A stretch of DNA of 29,804 bases, taken from positions 1 to 29,804 of the forward strand of contig CAKUDE010000029.1 in assembly GCA_934645175.1 (NCBI GenBank). Direction: 5' to 3'. The translations under genes were made by a program, and so were the position numbers. This document shows, one piece after another, positions 15,971 through 23,075 of the stretch. The notes below the pieces were generated by a model that did not search any database, was not told the origin of the DNA, and saw only the letters and a list, made by a program, of their open reading frames with translations. Source of the DNA: an uncultured Oscillospiraceae bacterium (GTDB taxonomy: Bacteria; Bacillota; Clostridia; Oscillospirales; Oscillospiraceae). Each line of letters opens with the position of its first letter. The stretch's first letter is position 1.

Positions 15971-16465
15971 ATGTCCGAGCCTTTTGCCTGGACGCGCGAG
16001 GCGTTCGAGGCGTTTTACGAACGAAATTACCGCCTGGTTTATCGTGTTTGCTATACCTATATGAAAAATCCGGAGGATGCGGAGGATTGCACCGAGGATG
16101 TTTTTGTTAAGGTCTATACCGGAATGACGCAATTCCGGGATGAGTCGCACGAAAAAGCATGGCTGACGGTAACCTCCATGAACCTCTGCAAGGATCGTCT
16201 GAAGCATTGGTGGAGGCGATCCGTCGATTCGCTGGATGAGTGTCCGGAGCCTGCCAACAGCGGTGAGATCGTAACGGATGAGACGCTGGAGGCGGTCATG
16301 AGGCTGCCCGAAAAATACAAGGACGTGGTGTATCTGTTTTACTACATGGAGTATAAAACCGACGAAATTGCCCAAATGCTGAAAAAGCCGCCGTCCACCG
16401 TCCGAAATCATCTGCGCGAAGCGCGTGAGCTTTTGCGCAGACAGCTTGGAGGCTGTGCGTTATGA
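15971..16465 (+). CDS. ECF-type RNA polymerase sigma factor
   Basis: This 164-residue protein is an extracytoplasmic-function sigma-70 factor. Region 2 covers about residues 12-75, including NYRLVYRVCYTYM, the DAEDCTEDVF stretch that contacts core polymerase and the -10 DNA, and AWLTVTSMNLCKDRLK. Region 4 covers about 105-158, with LPEKYKDVVYLFYY and the helix-turn-helix EIAQMLKKPPSTVRNHLREAR that reads the -35 box. A GTG at 15953 is in frame, but ATG 15971 is preferred because AAAGGGGG lies at the right distance. The stop overlaps the next gene's start (ATGA). It is probably autoregulated through P1 and held inactive by the membrane protein encoded next. Confidence 0.95.
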   Translation: MSEPFAWTREAFEAFYERNYRLVYRVCYTYMKNPEDAEDCTEDVFVKVYTGMTQFRDESHEKAWLTVTSMNLCKDRLKHWWRRSVDSLDECPEPANSGEIVTDETLEAVMRLPEKYKDVVYLFYYMEYKTDEIAQMLKKPPSTVRNHLREARELLRRQLGGCAL

Positions 16466-17133
16466 AGGAGATTCAAAAATCATTGGAGGGCATTGCACCC
16501 CGCGAAGGCGCCAAGGAGCGGATGCTCGAAAGCATCTTTGCCAAAGCTGAGACCGTCGAGGCCGTGCGCCGCGACACTGCCGGACCGACGTCCGGCGGCA
16601 GGGCTGCACCGCAAAAGGGAAGGCGTCTTGCACGCCTGATACTGCCGCTTGCCGCCTGCCTGTGTCTTACCGTTTTCGGACTGTCGAACCTGCTGTCCGA
16701 CGGTGAGCCGCGCCCGCAGCCGCTTCCGACGGATGACCTGACCGTCTGTGCTTATGCCAAGGTTTCCGGTGCTCAGGATTTCTCTGCGCTCAATGCCGCG
16801 GTGGCGGCTCCCGAGGGTGCTCAGACGGCGGAATACGCGATTTTAAACGGGGACGTCGCCTCCGTGGAGTTTGAGCTGAACGGACATACCTACTATTTCC
16901 GCGCAACGGCGGATGATGTGGATGTCAGCGGCTTGTACGGCGACGAGGAGATCAATTGTACCCCTGACGGCGCGGACTATACGGTTGTTCGGCTGCGCAT
17001 CGGCCGGCGGCATTGCCTGAAGCAGCGCTGGCAGAAGGACGGGGTGGTTTACTATCTGTCCAATACTGACGGAGCGACCATCGAAGAGCTGGAAGCGGTT
17101 TCCGTGCTGCTGCGCAGCGGTAAGACACAATAA
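16462..17133 (+). CDS. Probable membrane anti-sigma factor
   Basis: This 223-residue protein has a short cytoplasmic N terminus (1-55), one transmembrane helix at about 57-79 (LARLILPLAACLCLTVFGL), and an outer domain of about 140 residues. Its position, ATGA-coupled to an ECF sigma gene, and its single-pass layout suggest an anti-sigma factor. The outer domain has a strand-rich segment, FELNGHTYYFRATADDV, then SGLYGDE, that resembles DUF4367-type sensor domains of clostridial anti-sigma proteins; I hold that match lightly. No HxxxCxxC zinc motif is present, so it is not a ZAS-type factor. The signal it senses is unknown. Confidence 0.75.
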   Translation: MKEIQKSLEGIAPREGAKERMLESIFAKAETVEAVRRDTAGPTSGGRAAPQKGRRLARLILPLAACLCLTVFGLSNLLSDGEPRPQPLPTDDLTVCAYAKVSGAQDFSALNAAVAAPEGAQTAEYAILNGDVASVEFELNGHTYYFRATADDVDVSGLYGDEEINCTPDGADYTVVRLRIGRRHCLKQRWQKDGVVYYLSNTDGATIEELEAVSVLLRSGKTQ

Positions 17134-17147
17134 GTTCACAAAAAAAA

Positions 17148-17176
17148 CCCGACATTTTTCGCGGCCGGATCGTTAT
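17148..17176 (+). promoter_or_regulatory. ECF-type promoter P2 of the lipoprotein gene
   Basis: CCCGAC (17148-17153), a T run, then CGGATCGTTAT (17166-17176) repeat the P1 layout exactly, base for base in both boxes and in the 12-bp interval. The centre of the spacer differs, so the boxes appear to be conserved by selection. It begins 14 bp after the anti-sigma stop and gives the lipoprotein its own transcript. Confidence 0.8.
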
Positions 17177-17243
17177 ACAGACAGAGGCGCGAAAACGCCG
17201 GATAAAATACATGAACCCAAAAATCAAAAGGAGAAAACAAAAC

Positions 17244-18323
17244 ATGAAAAAGTTGATCGTATTTTTGCTCGCGGCAGTGATGCTGTTTAGTCTTGCCGCC
17301 TGCTCCGACAACAACACAAAGCCCACCGATCCGACGAAGCCGTCGACGACGGACGACGATAAGCCGACCGACAAGACGGCCGATATGGACAAGTCGCTTG
17401 CCGAGGGTCTCGGCACGGACGGCTACAATGTTTCCGTGGAAATCTCAAAGGACGATCTGAAAAACGTTTACGGTCTGGATACCGACAAGATCACCAGCTT
17501 TACTGCCAAGAAGAACACGAAGTTTGAGGATATCGTGATTCTGCTGCAGGTGAAGGAAGGCTATGCGGATAAGGCCGTGGAGGCGCTGAATAAGGTACTG
17601 GCCGAGGCTGTGAACAATGCCCGTAAGAACGGCAACGCCGCCTCTCAGAAGCTGCTGGGCGCCCGTCTTTACACCTCCGGTAATTATGTTGTGTATGTCA
17701 TTGCCGGTAAGGGCTACGTCGGTACGGACGCTGCCGAGGAGAAAAAGGTTGCCGATATCGAATATGCCAAGGTTGATACCATCGTTAAGGGCTTCTTCAG
17801 TAAGCTGCCGAAGAACTCGGCCGTGATCCCTTCCGAGAAGGACGACCAAAAGGACATGACTGCTGCCGAGCTGGAAAAGAAGCTCGCCGCAGCGCTGGAT
17901 AAGGGCTATCTGGCTACCGTTGAGCTCAAAAAGGACGACCTGAAGAGTGCTTACGGACTGGACGACACGCAGATCGAAGCTTTTGCAGCCAAAGTGAACG
18001 AGAACGGTGAGGATGTTGTTATCGTTCTGACTGTGAAGGACGGCTACGCAGACAAGGCGGTCGAGGCTCTGAACAAGGCCTATACCGAGATGGTCAAGGC
18101 GGCGTCTCAGGATGGCAAGACCGCTTCCCAGAAGCTGATGAACGCCAGACTGTATCAGGAAGGCAATACCGTGATCTTCGCCATTGCGGGCGCCAACTAC
18201 GACGGTACCGACGCCACTGCGGAAAAGACCCTTGCCGAGGGCGAATATGCCAAGCTCGACGCAGCCGTGAAGGAAGCTTTCGGCAAGGAGCTTGCCAACG
18301 TGATCGTGACACCGAAGGGCTGA
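17244..18323 (+). CDS. Lipoprotein with two tandem DUF4358-like domains
   Basis: This 359-residue protein is exported and lipid-anchored: the signal peptide ends in lipobox LAAC with C20. A Thr/Pro/Asp-rich linker (21-45) leads to two homologous domains at about 46-191 and 203-352. Shared motifs include DDLKxxYGLD, VKxGYADKAVEALNK, ASQKLxxARLY and IAGxxYxGTDA. The pattern (YGLD, then a V-K-D-G strand and a helix, then a G-N-Y/T-V-hydrophobic strand) resembles DUF4358, a family of clostridial lipoproteins without known function; this match is from memory. Start ATG 17244 has AAAAGGAGA upstream. It is preceded by its own ECF promoter, so it is the likely output of the sigma system, acting at the cell surface. 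Confidence 0.85.
   Translation: MKKLIVFLLAAVMLFSLAACSDNNTKPTDPTKPSTTDDDKPTDKTADMDKSLAEGLGTDGYNVSVEISKDDLKNVYGLDTDKITSFTAKKNTKFEDIVILLQVKEGYADKAVEALNKVLAEAVNNARKNGNAASQKLLGARLYTSGNYVVYVIAGKGYVGTDAAEEKKVADIEYAKVDTIVKGFFSKLPKNSAVIPSEKDDQKDMTAAELEKKLAAALDKGYLATVELKKDDLKSAYGLDDTQIEAFAAKVNENGEDVVIVLTVKDGYADKAVEALNKAYTEMVKAASQDGKTASQKLMNARLYQEGNTVIFAIAGANYDGTDATAEKTLAEGEYAKLDAAVKEAFGKELANVIVTPKG
17379..18299 (+). repeat. Tandem duplication inside the lipoprotein gene
   Basis: Unit 1 is about 17379-17816 and unit 2 about 17850-18299. The proteins align over nearly their full length, yet synonymous positions differ widely even in the best-kept stretch (GYADKAVEALNK), so the duplication is not recent. 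Confidence 0.8.
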
Positions 18324-18369
18324 TTGACGATTCTGAAGTTTCTTCATCGATAAATATTCCTTCCCCAAA

Positions 18370-18399
18370 GACCCCCTGCGGCGTAAGCCGCAGAGGGTC
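18370..18399. terminator. Terminator between the lipoprotein and ROK-like genes
   Basis: A 13-bp stem GACCCCCTGCGGC / GCCGCAGAGGGTC with one C/A mismatch and a GTAA loop lies between convergent genes. Neither side has a long T run, so efficiency is uncertain, but placement and stability favour a bidirectional terminator. Confidence 0.65.
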
Positions 18400-18418
18400 A
18401 AATCTATTGTGGGAGAAG

Positions 18419-20116
18419 TCACATCAGCGCGTAGTAGATCGATGCGATTGCCTGGCCGAACTGGGCAACGGTCGGACCGTGTTGTGCCGCGAGCTGCGCC
18501 ATAAGCGGGGAGTTGGCTATCGACTCATCCGGCGCCCGGAGCACCAGCCCGGGGCAGACCTCCGAGAGGCCCTGTGCAAGAAGCATAAAGCATTCGGGTA
18601 GCTTGACAAAGCGGCCGAAGAGGAAACGAAGCTGTGTTTTCGGTGCGAGCAGCCATTCCGCTTCCAGGCAGACGTGACCGAGATTCCTGCCAATGTCGAG
18701 GAAGATCGCTCGGGCGGCTTCGTTACCGTCTTGTGCCGCCTGCATCAGATGCTCTAAACAGGGCTTACGGAGCCGTGCGGGCAGGAGCAGCAGACCGTCA
18801 CGAGTTTCCGTGAAGCCGTCGAGCAAATGCGGGTCGCTTGCCCATGCAAGCCGGAAAGCGGCTGCCTGGCCGACGTAACGGCGCGCGCCGGCCATGCCGG
18901 AGTTTTCGTTGCGCACACTGCGCAGATCGTCCGGTGCGAGGGCTGCACTGTGTGCGCTGCCAAGATCGAGCAAAAAATCGTAAAGCTCCATCGGCACCTG
19001 TGGAATGGAGCCGTCCGGGTCAAGCCATCCGGTGCCGAGATCCGTGCCGAGCGCGTGTGCGATAACGCCGTCGGCAAGCAGTGCGCTCTGTCCGCCCGCG
19101 CAAAGCTCCAATGCGGCGGCAAAGGCCGCCATGTGGCCGTCGTTGATAATGCGGATGGGCGCGTTTTCCCTGCAAAGAGGCTTAAGAGTCTCACGGAGCT
19201 CACGCAGCTTCGCAAACTGTGCTTCGTAGTCTCGCGAGGTGTTCTGACGCATGGCGCGGGTTTTGGGCGTCTCACCGCCGACGATTCGGTCGGAGATGAC
19301 CACGTCCGGGAAGCTGATACCGAGCGCATCGAACCGAACGGTGGGAAGCGTGTCGACGGCTGTCTGCATTTCCGCAAGCGTCGCGCCCTTTTCCAGAGCG
19401 CACAGTAGGGTAGGGGTCGGATTCTGCACCGCTGCCCGACAGGCCATCAGGCGCAGCAAAAGCAGAATGGGACGGATCAAATCCTCAACATTCGGGTAGG
19501 CGGCGGGATTCCAGTCAAATTCCTTGCAGCAAAGGAGCACCCCGTCACGACTTATCGCGAGCTTGATGTCCGTTCCGCCGATATCCATACCGCATACGAT
19601 TCCATGCGCTTCTTTTGCAAGGCAGGCCGACAGCTTTTCCGGAAGTACTGCCGTCGGCTTTGCCGTTTCCGACGGGATCGGATGATAGTCCGCCGCGCTA
19701 CATACGGTAAATTCCAGCGGGGACTTTCCCAATGCTCGGCAGAGCCGGTCGGCGATGGCCGTGACCTTGCCATAACCGCTGTGTTCATTCGCACCGAGCT
19801 GAAACAGAGCGGGAAGCTCGTTAAGAAGCTCAAGTGTCTGCGTCTCGGAGGGGTCAAGGTAGAATTCCAGTCGCTGCGCACTCAGAGCCGAGAGCAGATT
19901 GTAGACGGTTGCACAGAGATACCGGCGAAGCGTCTCGCGCTGCTCCGGCTTTTGCGGACGGGGCAGAGGAAGGAGAAAATCACGCACGGAGCCGTCCGCG
20001 CCGATGCGGCGCAGCGTCAGACGGACGGCATTCGGGTCGGCGGCAAAATGGGCGCGGAGCGTATCCAGCCAAAGCGGATTATCGTTTTGTGCATCTGAGA
20101 AAAGGTATTCCTGCAT
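18419..20116 (-). CDS. Large ROK-like (sugar kinase/actin-fold) protein
   Basis: This 565-residue protein carries a ROK-type ATPase core after a 165-residue N-terminal domain I do not recognise. The phosphate-1 motif GMDIGGTDIKLA is at 176-187. A later IINDGHMAAFAAAL segment (about 345-360) fits the ROK catalytic Asn-Asp, and GTDLGTGWL fits the second phosphate loop. The cysteine-rich zinc motif of classical ROK kinases is absent. Typical ROK kinases are about 300 residues, so this is much longer. ATG 20116 has GGGAGGA upstream. The gene lies behind the terminator of an importer operon. It could be a sugar kinase or a non-enzymatic ASKHA protein. Confidence 0.75.
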   Translation of the reverse strand: MQEYLFSDAQNDNPLWLDTLRAHFAADPNAVRLTLRRIGADGSVRDFLLPLPRPQKPEQRETLRRYLCATVYNLLSALSAQRLEFYLDPSETQTLELLNELPALFQLGANEHSGYGKVTAIADRLCRALGKSPLEFTVCSAADYHPIPSETAKPTAVLPEKLSACLAKEAHGIVCGMDIGGTDIKLAISRDGVLLCCKEFDWNPAAYPNVEDLIRPILLLLRLMACRAAVQNPTPTLLCALEKGATLAEMQTAVDTLPTVRFDALGISFPDVVISDRIVGGETPKTRAMRQNTSRDYEAQFAKLRELRETLKPLCRENAPIRIINDGHMAAFAAALELCAGGQSALLADGVIAHALGTDLGTGWLDPDGSIPQVPMELYDFLLDLGSAHSAALAPDDLRSVRNENSGMAGARRYVGQAAAFRLAWASDPHLLDGFTETRDGLLLLPARLRKPCLEHLMQAAQDGNEAARAIFLDIGRNLGHVCLEAEWLLAPKTQLRFLFGRFVKLPECFMLLAQGLSEVCPGLVLRAPDESIANSPLMAQLAAQHGPTVAQFGQAIASIYYALM

Positions 20117-20131
20117 TTTTAAATCCTCCCG

Positions 20132-20159
20132 AAAAAAGCCGCCCGCAAGGGGCGGCTTT
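20132..20159 (-). terminator. Intrinsic terminator of the FbpABC/AfuABC-type operon
   Basis: On the minus strand a perfect 10-bp stem AAAGCCGCCC / GGGCGGCTTT with a 5-nt loop leads into six T residues (20132-20137). It begins 6 bp after the ATPase stop. The T run is followed within 2 bp by the ribosome site of the ROK-like gene, so it may also act as an attenuator for that gene. Confidence 0.92.
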
Positions 20160-20165
20160 CGAAGC

Positions 20166-21242
20166 TTAAATAATATGGATGGAGTCGGCGGCAAAATCAA
20201 GGAAGCAATGCTCGCCTACGGCGTAGATACGTTTATTTTTCGGATTCGGCTCCGTGAGCTTGACGAGCGTATCGCCGACCACGACGTGATAGTTTTGATA
20301 ACTGCCCATGAAGCACGAGAGTACGACCCGGCAGGGAAGTACGCCCTGCTCGGCCAGAGATGCTGCCTCCGGACGCAGGACGATGGTGTACTCCTGCCCG
20401 GGCTGCATATGCTCTGCGGCTTCGACCGTGAAGGGATGCTCGCCGATCAGCAGCTCGGCCTTTTTGCCGTCAAACCGCGTGAGCTTGCCCTTGAGGAAGT
20501 TCGCCTCGCCGATGAAGTCGGCGACAAATTCGTTTTTCGGGCGATGGTAGATCTCCTGCGGCGTGCCCATCTGCTCAACGACACCCTTGTTCATGATGAT
20601 GATCTTGTCCGAAAGCGCCATGGCTTCGGACTGGTCATGTGTAACATAAACGGCAGTGATGCCGACCTCCTGCTGAATACGGCGAATCTCCGTGCGCATG
20701 GATACGCGCAGCTTGGCATCCAGGTTGGACAGAGGCTCGTCGAACAGCAGCACGCTCGGCTCGATGACAAGCGCACGCGCCAGTGCGACGCGCTGCTGCT
20801 GGCCGCCGGAAAGCTGATTGGTCATACGGCTTTCCATTCCGTTCAGCTCGACCAGATCAAGAATGTGCATCACGCGCTCGCGAATTTCATGCTTTGGCAC
20901 TTTGCGAAGCTTCAGACCATAAGCTACGTTGTCAAATACATTGTAGTGCGGCAGCAGAGCGTAGCTCTGGAACACCATCGCGGTATCACGCTTGTTGGGC
21001 GTGAGCTTGTTGATCGGTGTGTCGCCAAGATAAATCTCACCCTCGTCCGGGCTTTCAAAGCCGGCGATCATGCGCAGGGTTGTTGTTTTGCCGCAGCCGG
21101 AGGGGCCAAGCAGTGTCACAAAGCTGCCCGGTTCAATGGTCAGGCAGGTATCCTTGACGGCGTAAAATTCCTTGTGCGTTTTGGGATCCTGATAGATTTT
21201 GGAGATATGATCCAGACGGACTCCCTTTTTTGCTTTTTCCAT
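20166..21242 (-). CDS. ABC importer ATPase, FbpC/AfuC/PotA type
   Basis: This 358-residue ATPase energises the adjacent importer. Walker A GPSGCGKT is at 46-53, Q-loop Q92, signature LSGGQ at 144-148, Walker B with E169, and switch H202. Residues 240-355 form a TOBE-type regulatory domain. ATG 21242 follows the permease stop by 2 bp, with AAGGAGGAG just upstream inside the permease gene; the longer open frame has no site. This subtype serves iron(III), spermidine, phosphonate and sugar-phosphate importers, so the ATPase alone does not set the substrate. A strong terminator follows. Confidence 0.93.
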   Translation of the reverse strand: MEKAKKGVRLDHISKIYQDPKTHKEFYAVKDTCLTIEPGSFVTLLGPSGCGKTTTLRMIAGFESPDEGEIYLGDTPINKLTPNKRDTAMVFQSYALLPHYNVFDNVAYGLKLRKVPKHEIRERVMHILDLVELNGMESRMTNQLSGGQQQRVALARALVIEPSVLLFDEPLSNLDAKLRVSMRTEIRRIQQEVGITAVYVTHDQSEAMALSDKIIIMNKGVVEQMGTPQEIYHRPKNEFVADFIGEANFLKGKLTRFDGKKAELLIGEHPFTVEAAEHMQPGQEYTIVLRPEAASLAEQGVLPCRVVLSCFMGSYQNYHVVVGDTLVKLTEPNPKNKRIYAVGEHCFLDFAADSIHII

Positions 21243-21244
21243 AC

Positions 21245-22960
21245 TTAGTTCTCCTCCTTGAGTTTTCTGCTGGTGCCGAAATATTTGATGAACAGGTTCA
21301 TCAGCATAACCGAGCCATAGGTAATGATGATCAGAATCGTGGCAAAGGCGCAAGCAAGGCTGTAGGAGCCTTTTTCCGCAAATTCATTGATTTGCACGGT
21401 AATCAGCAGGACCTTCGGCGTGACGAGCAGGATGATGGCGGAAATTGCCGTAATTGAGCGGACGAAGGCGGTCACAAGGCCGGAAAGGAACGAGTCCTTG
21501 ATCAGCGGCAGCGTGACTGTCATAAAAACACGGAAGCTGTTTGCGCCCATGTCGTATGCGGATTCTTCAATGGACTTGTCGATCTGGCGCAAGGCGGAGA
21601 TACCGCTGCGCGTGCCGGTCGGCAGACTGCGGACGACAAAAACGATGATCAGAATCGCAGCCGTTCCGTAAAGTCCCTGAAGGAAGCCGGTACGGAAGAG
21701 ACCGCCGGAGAAGCCGCGGATGTAGCCGACGCCGAGCACCGTGCCCGGCACGGCCATTGCCAGCATGGACACGGCTTCGATAAAGCCCTTGGATTTGAAC
21801 TTCCGCTTGACGACAAGGTAGGAAATGATCATACTCAGAAGCGCCGTAATCGGTGCGGCAATCAGGCTCAGCCGGAAGGAATCCCAGAAGGCCTCCAGAC
21901 CGTGATAGCTGGTAAAGACGAGCTTGAACCATTTTCCGGTCAACGGGAAGAACTTATAGCCCCAGGTGGGGAACAGTGCGCCGATCGGGACGCAGAGATA
22001 CATCATGATGACGAACAGGGCCGTAGCGGAGCAGAGGATCGTCAGAGGAATCTTTACGCTACGGTCTTCAATCAGCATTCTGGTGCGCGAGGCCTTACCG
22101 GTCAGGGTTGCGGCAGTCTTGCGTTCCAGGTAGTATTTCTGAACGGCGAACATCAGCAAAGTGATGCATAGAAGGACGACGGCCATTGCGGCGGCGCCGA
22201 CCTTGTCATAAGAGCCGGTAATTTGCAGGTAAATGGTGGTTGCAAGAGTATCATAGGAACCGCCGATCAGCATGGGGTTGGCAAAGTCGGCAATGGATTC
22301 GATGAAGGTGACGAGGAAGGCATTGCCCAGACCCGGCAGAATCAGCGGCAGCGTTACGCTGGTAAAGACTTTCCAGCGGCTCGCGCCCATATCGCGCGCA
22401 GCTTCCTCGAGCGAGGGGTCGATATTTTTCAGCAGACCCTTGAGCATCATATAGCACACGGGGAAGAAGGTCAGCGTCTGTACAATGACAATGCCCCAAT
22501 AGCCGTAAACGCTGTTGTCATAGATGCCGAGCAGATGCCGCGTGATAAGACCGGAGCGGCCGAACAGCAGGATCATTGAAAGCGACAGCACAAAAGGAGG
22601 CGAGACGACGGGGAGCGTCGAAACGACCTTAAACAGACCGCCGACGGCCTTATTCATGCGCACATAGACCTCAACATAGGCAAATAGCAGGCCGACAAGC
22701 GTGGAGAGAATGCCGACAAGGAAACCGACCTTGAGTGTATTTGTAATGGATTTTGTGAAGGTAGGCATTTGGAAAATACGCTCGAAGGCGGAAAACGAGA
22801 AGCCGTTTCCGTCCCCAACGAAGCTGTCTACCAGCAAAATCGCCAGCGGATAGAGAATAAACAGTGTTAAAAAAGTGATGAGAAGGATGATCGTCGTCAT
22901 CATAATGGGATCTGCCATCAGCTTGCGTCGATCAAGTCTTGCACTCTGTGTCCTTGCCAT
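21245..22960 (-). CDS. Fused ABC importer permease, FbpB/AfuB type
   Basis: This 571-residue integral membrane protein contains two permease domains in one chain. Two EAA loops, which dock onto the ATPase, are clear: EEAARDMGA with LPLILPG at 185-210, and EESAYDMGA with LPLIKD at 465-489. About twelve hydrophobic helices are visible, the first at 20-44. The fused layout is usual in the FbpB/AfuB iron or sugar-phosphate family and in 2-aminoethylphosphonate importers, and differs from the two-gene Pot systems. ATG 22960 has GAGAGGAG upstream. It lies 115 bp after the receptor gene, with a hairpin between. Confidence 0.92.
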   Translation of the reverse strand: MARTQSARLDRRKLMADPIMMTTIILLITFLTLFILYPLAILLVDSFVGDGNGFSFSAFERIFQMPTFTKSITNTLKVGFLVGILSTLVGLLFAYVEVYVRMNKAVGGLFKVVSTLPVVSPPFVLSLSMILLFGRSGLITRHLLGIYDNSVYGYWGIVIVQTLTFFPVCYMMLKGLLKNIDPSLEEAARDMGASRWKVFTSVTLPLILPGLGNAFLVTFIESIADFANPMLIGGSYDTLATTIYLQITGSYDKVGAAAMAVVLLCITLLMFAVQKYYLERKTAATLTGKASRTRMLIEDRSVKIPLTILCSATALFVIMMYLCVPIGALFPTWGYKFFPLTGKWFKLVFTSYHGLEAFWDSFRLSLIAAPITALLSMIISYLVVKRKFKSKGFIEAVSMLAMAVPGTVLGVGYIRGFSGGLFRTGFLQGLYGTAAILIIVFVVRSLPTGTRSGISALRQIDKSIEESAYDMGANSFRVFMTVTLPLIKDSFLSGLVTAFVRSITAISAIILLVTPKVLLITVQINEFAEKGSYSLACAFATILIIITYGSVMLMNLFIKYFGTSRKLKEEN

Positions 22961-23026
22961 GGGACTCTCCTCTCAGTAACGAAATTCTGTGTCTGTAAGT
23001 ATGTTTTCTGCGAGTGAAAAAGCAGA

Positions 23027-23052
23027 GGGGCGGCGGCTTCTGCCGCCGCCCC
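23027..23052 (-). terminator. Intergenic attenuator between receptor and permease genes
   Basis: An 11-bp perfect stem GGGGCGGCGGC / GCCGCCGCCCC with a 4-nt loop starts 23 bp after the receptor stop. On the minus strand the T5 run comes 5 nt after the stem. It likely stops part of the transcription and protects the receptor mRNA 3' end, so receptor exceeds transporter. Confidence 0.8.
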
Positions 23053-23075
23053 GAAAGAAAGCAGCTTATGTACGA

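Noticed and set aside
20004..21248. 414-residue open frame on the plus strand
   Set aside because: Antisense to the intact importer ATPase gene, with no recognisable domain.
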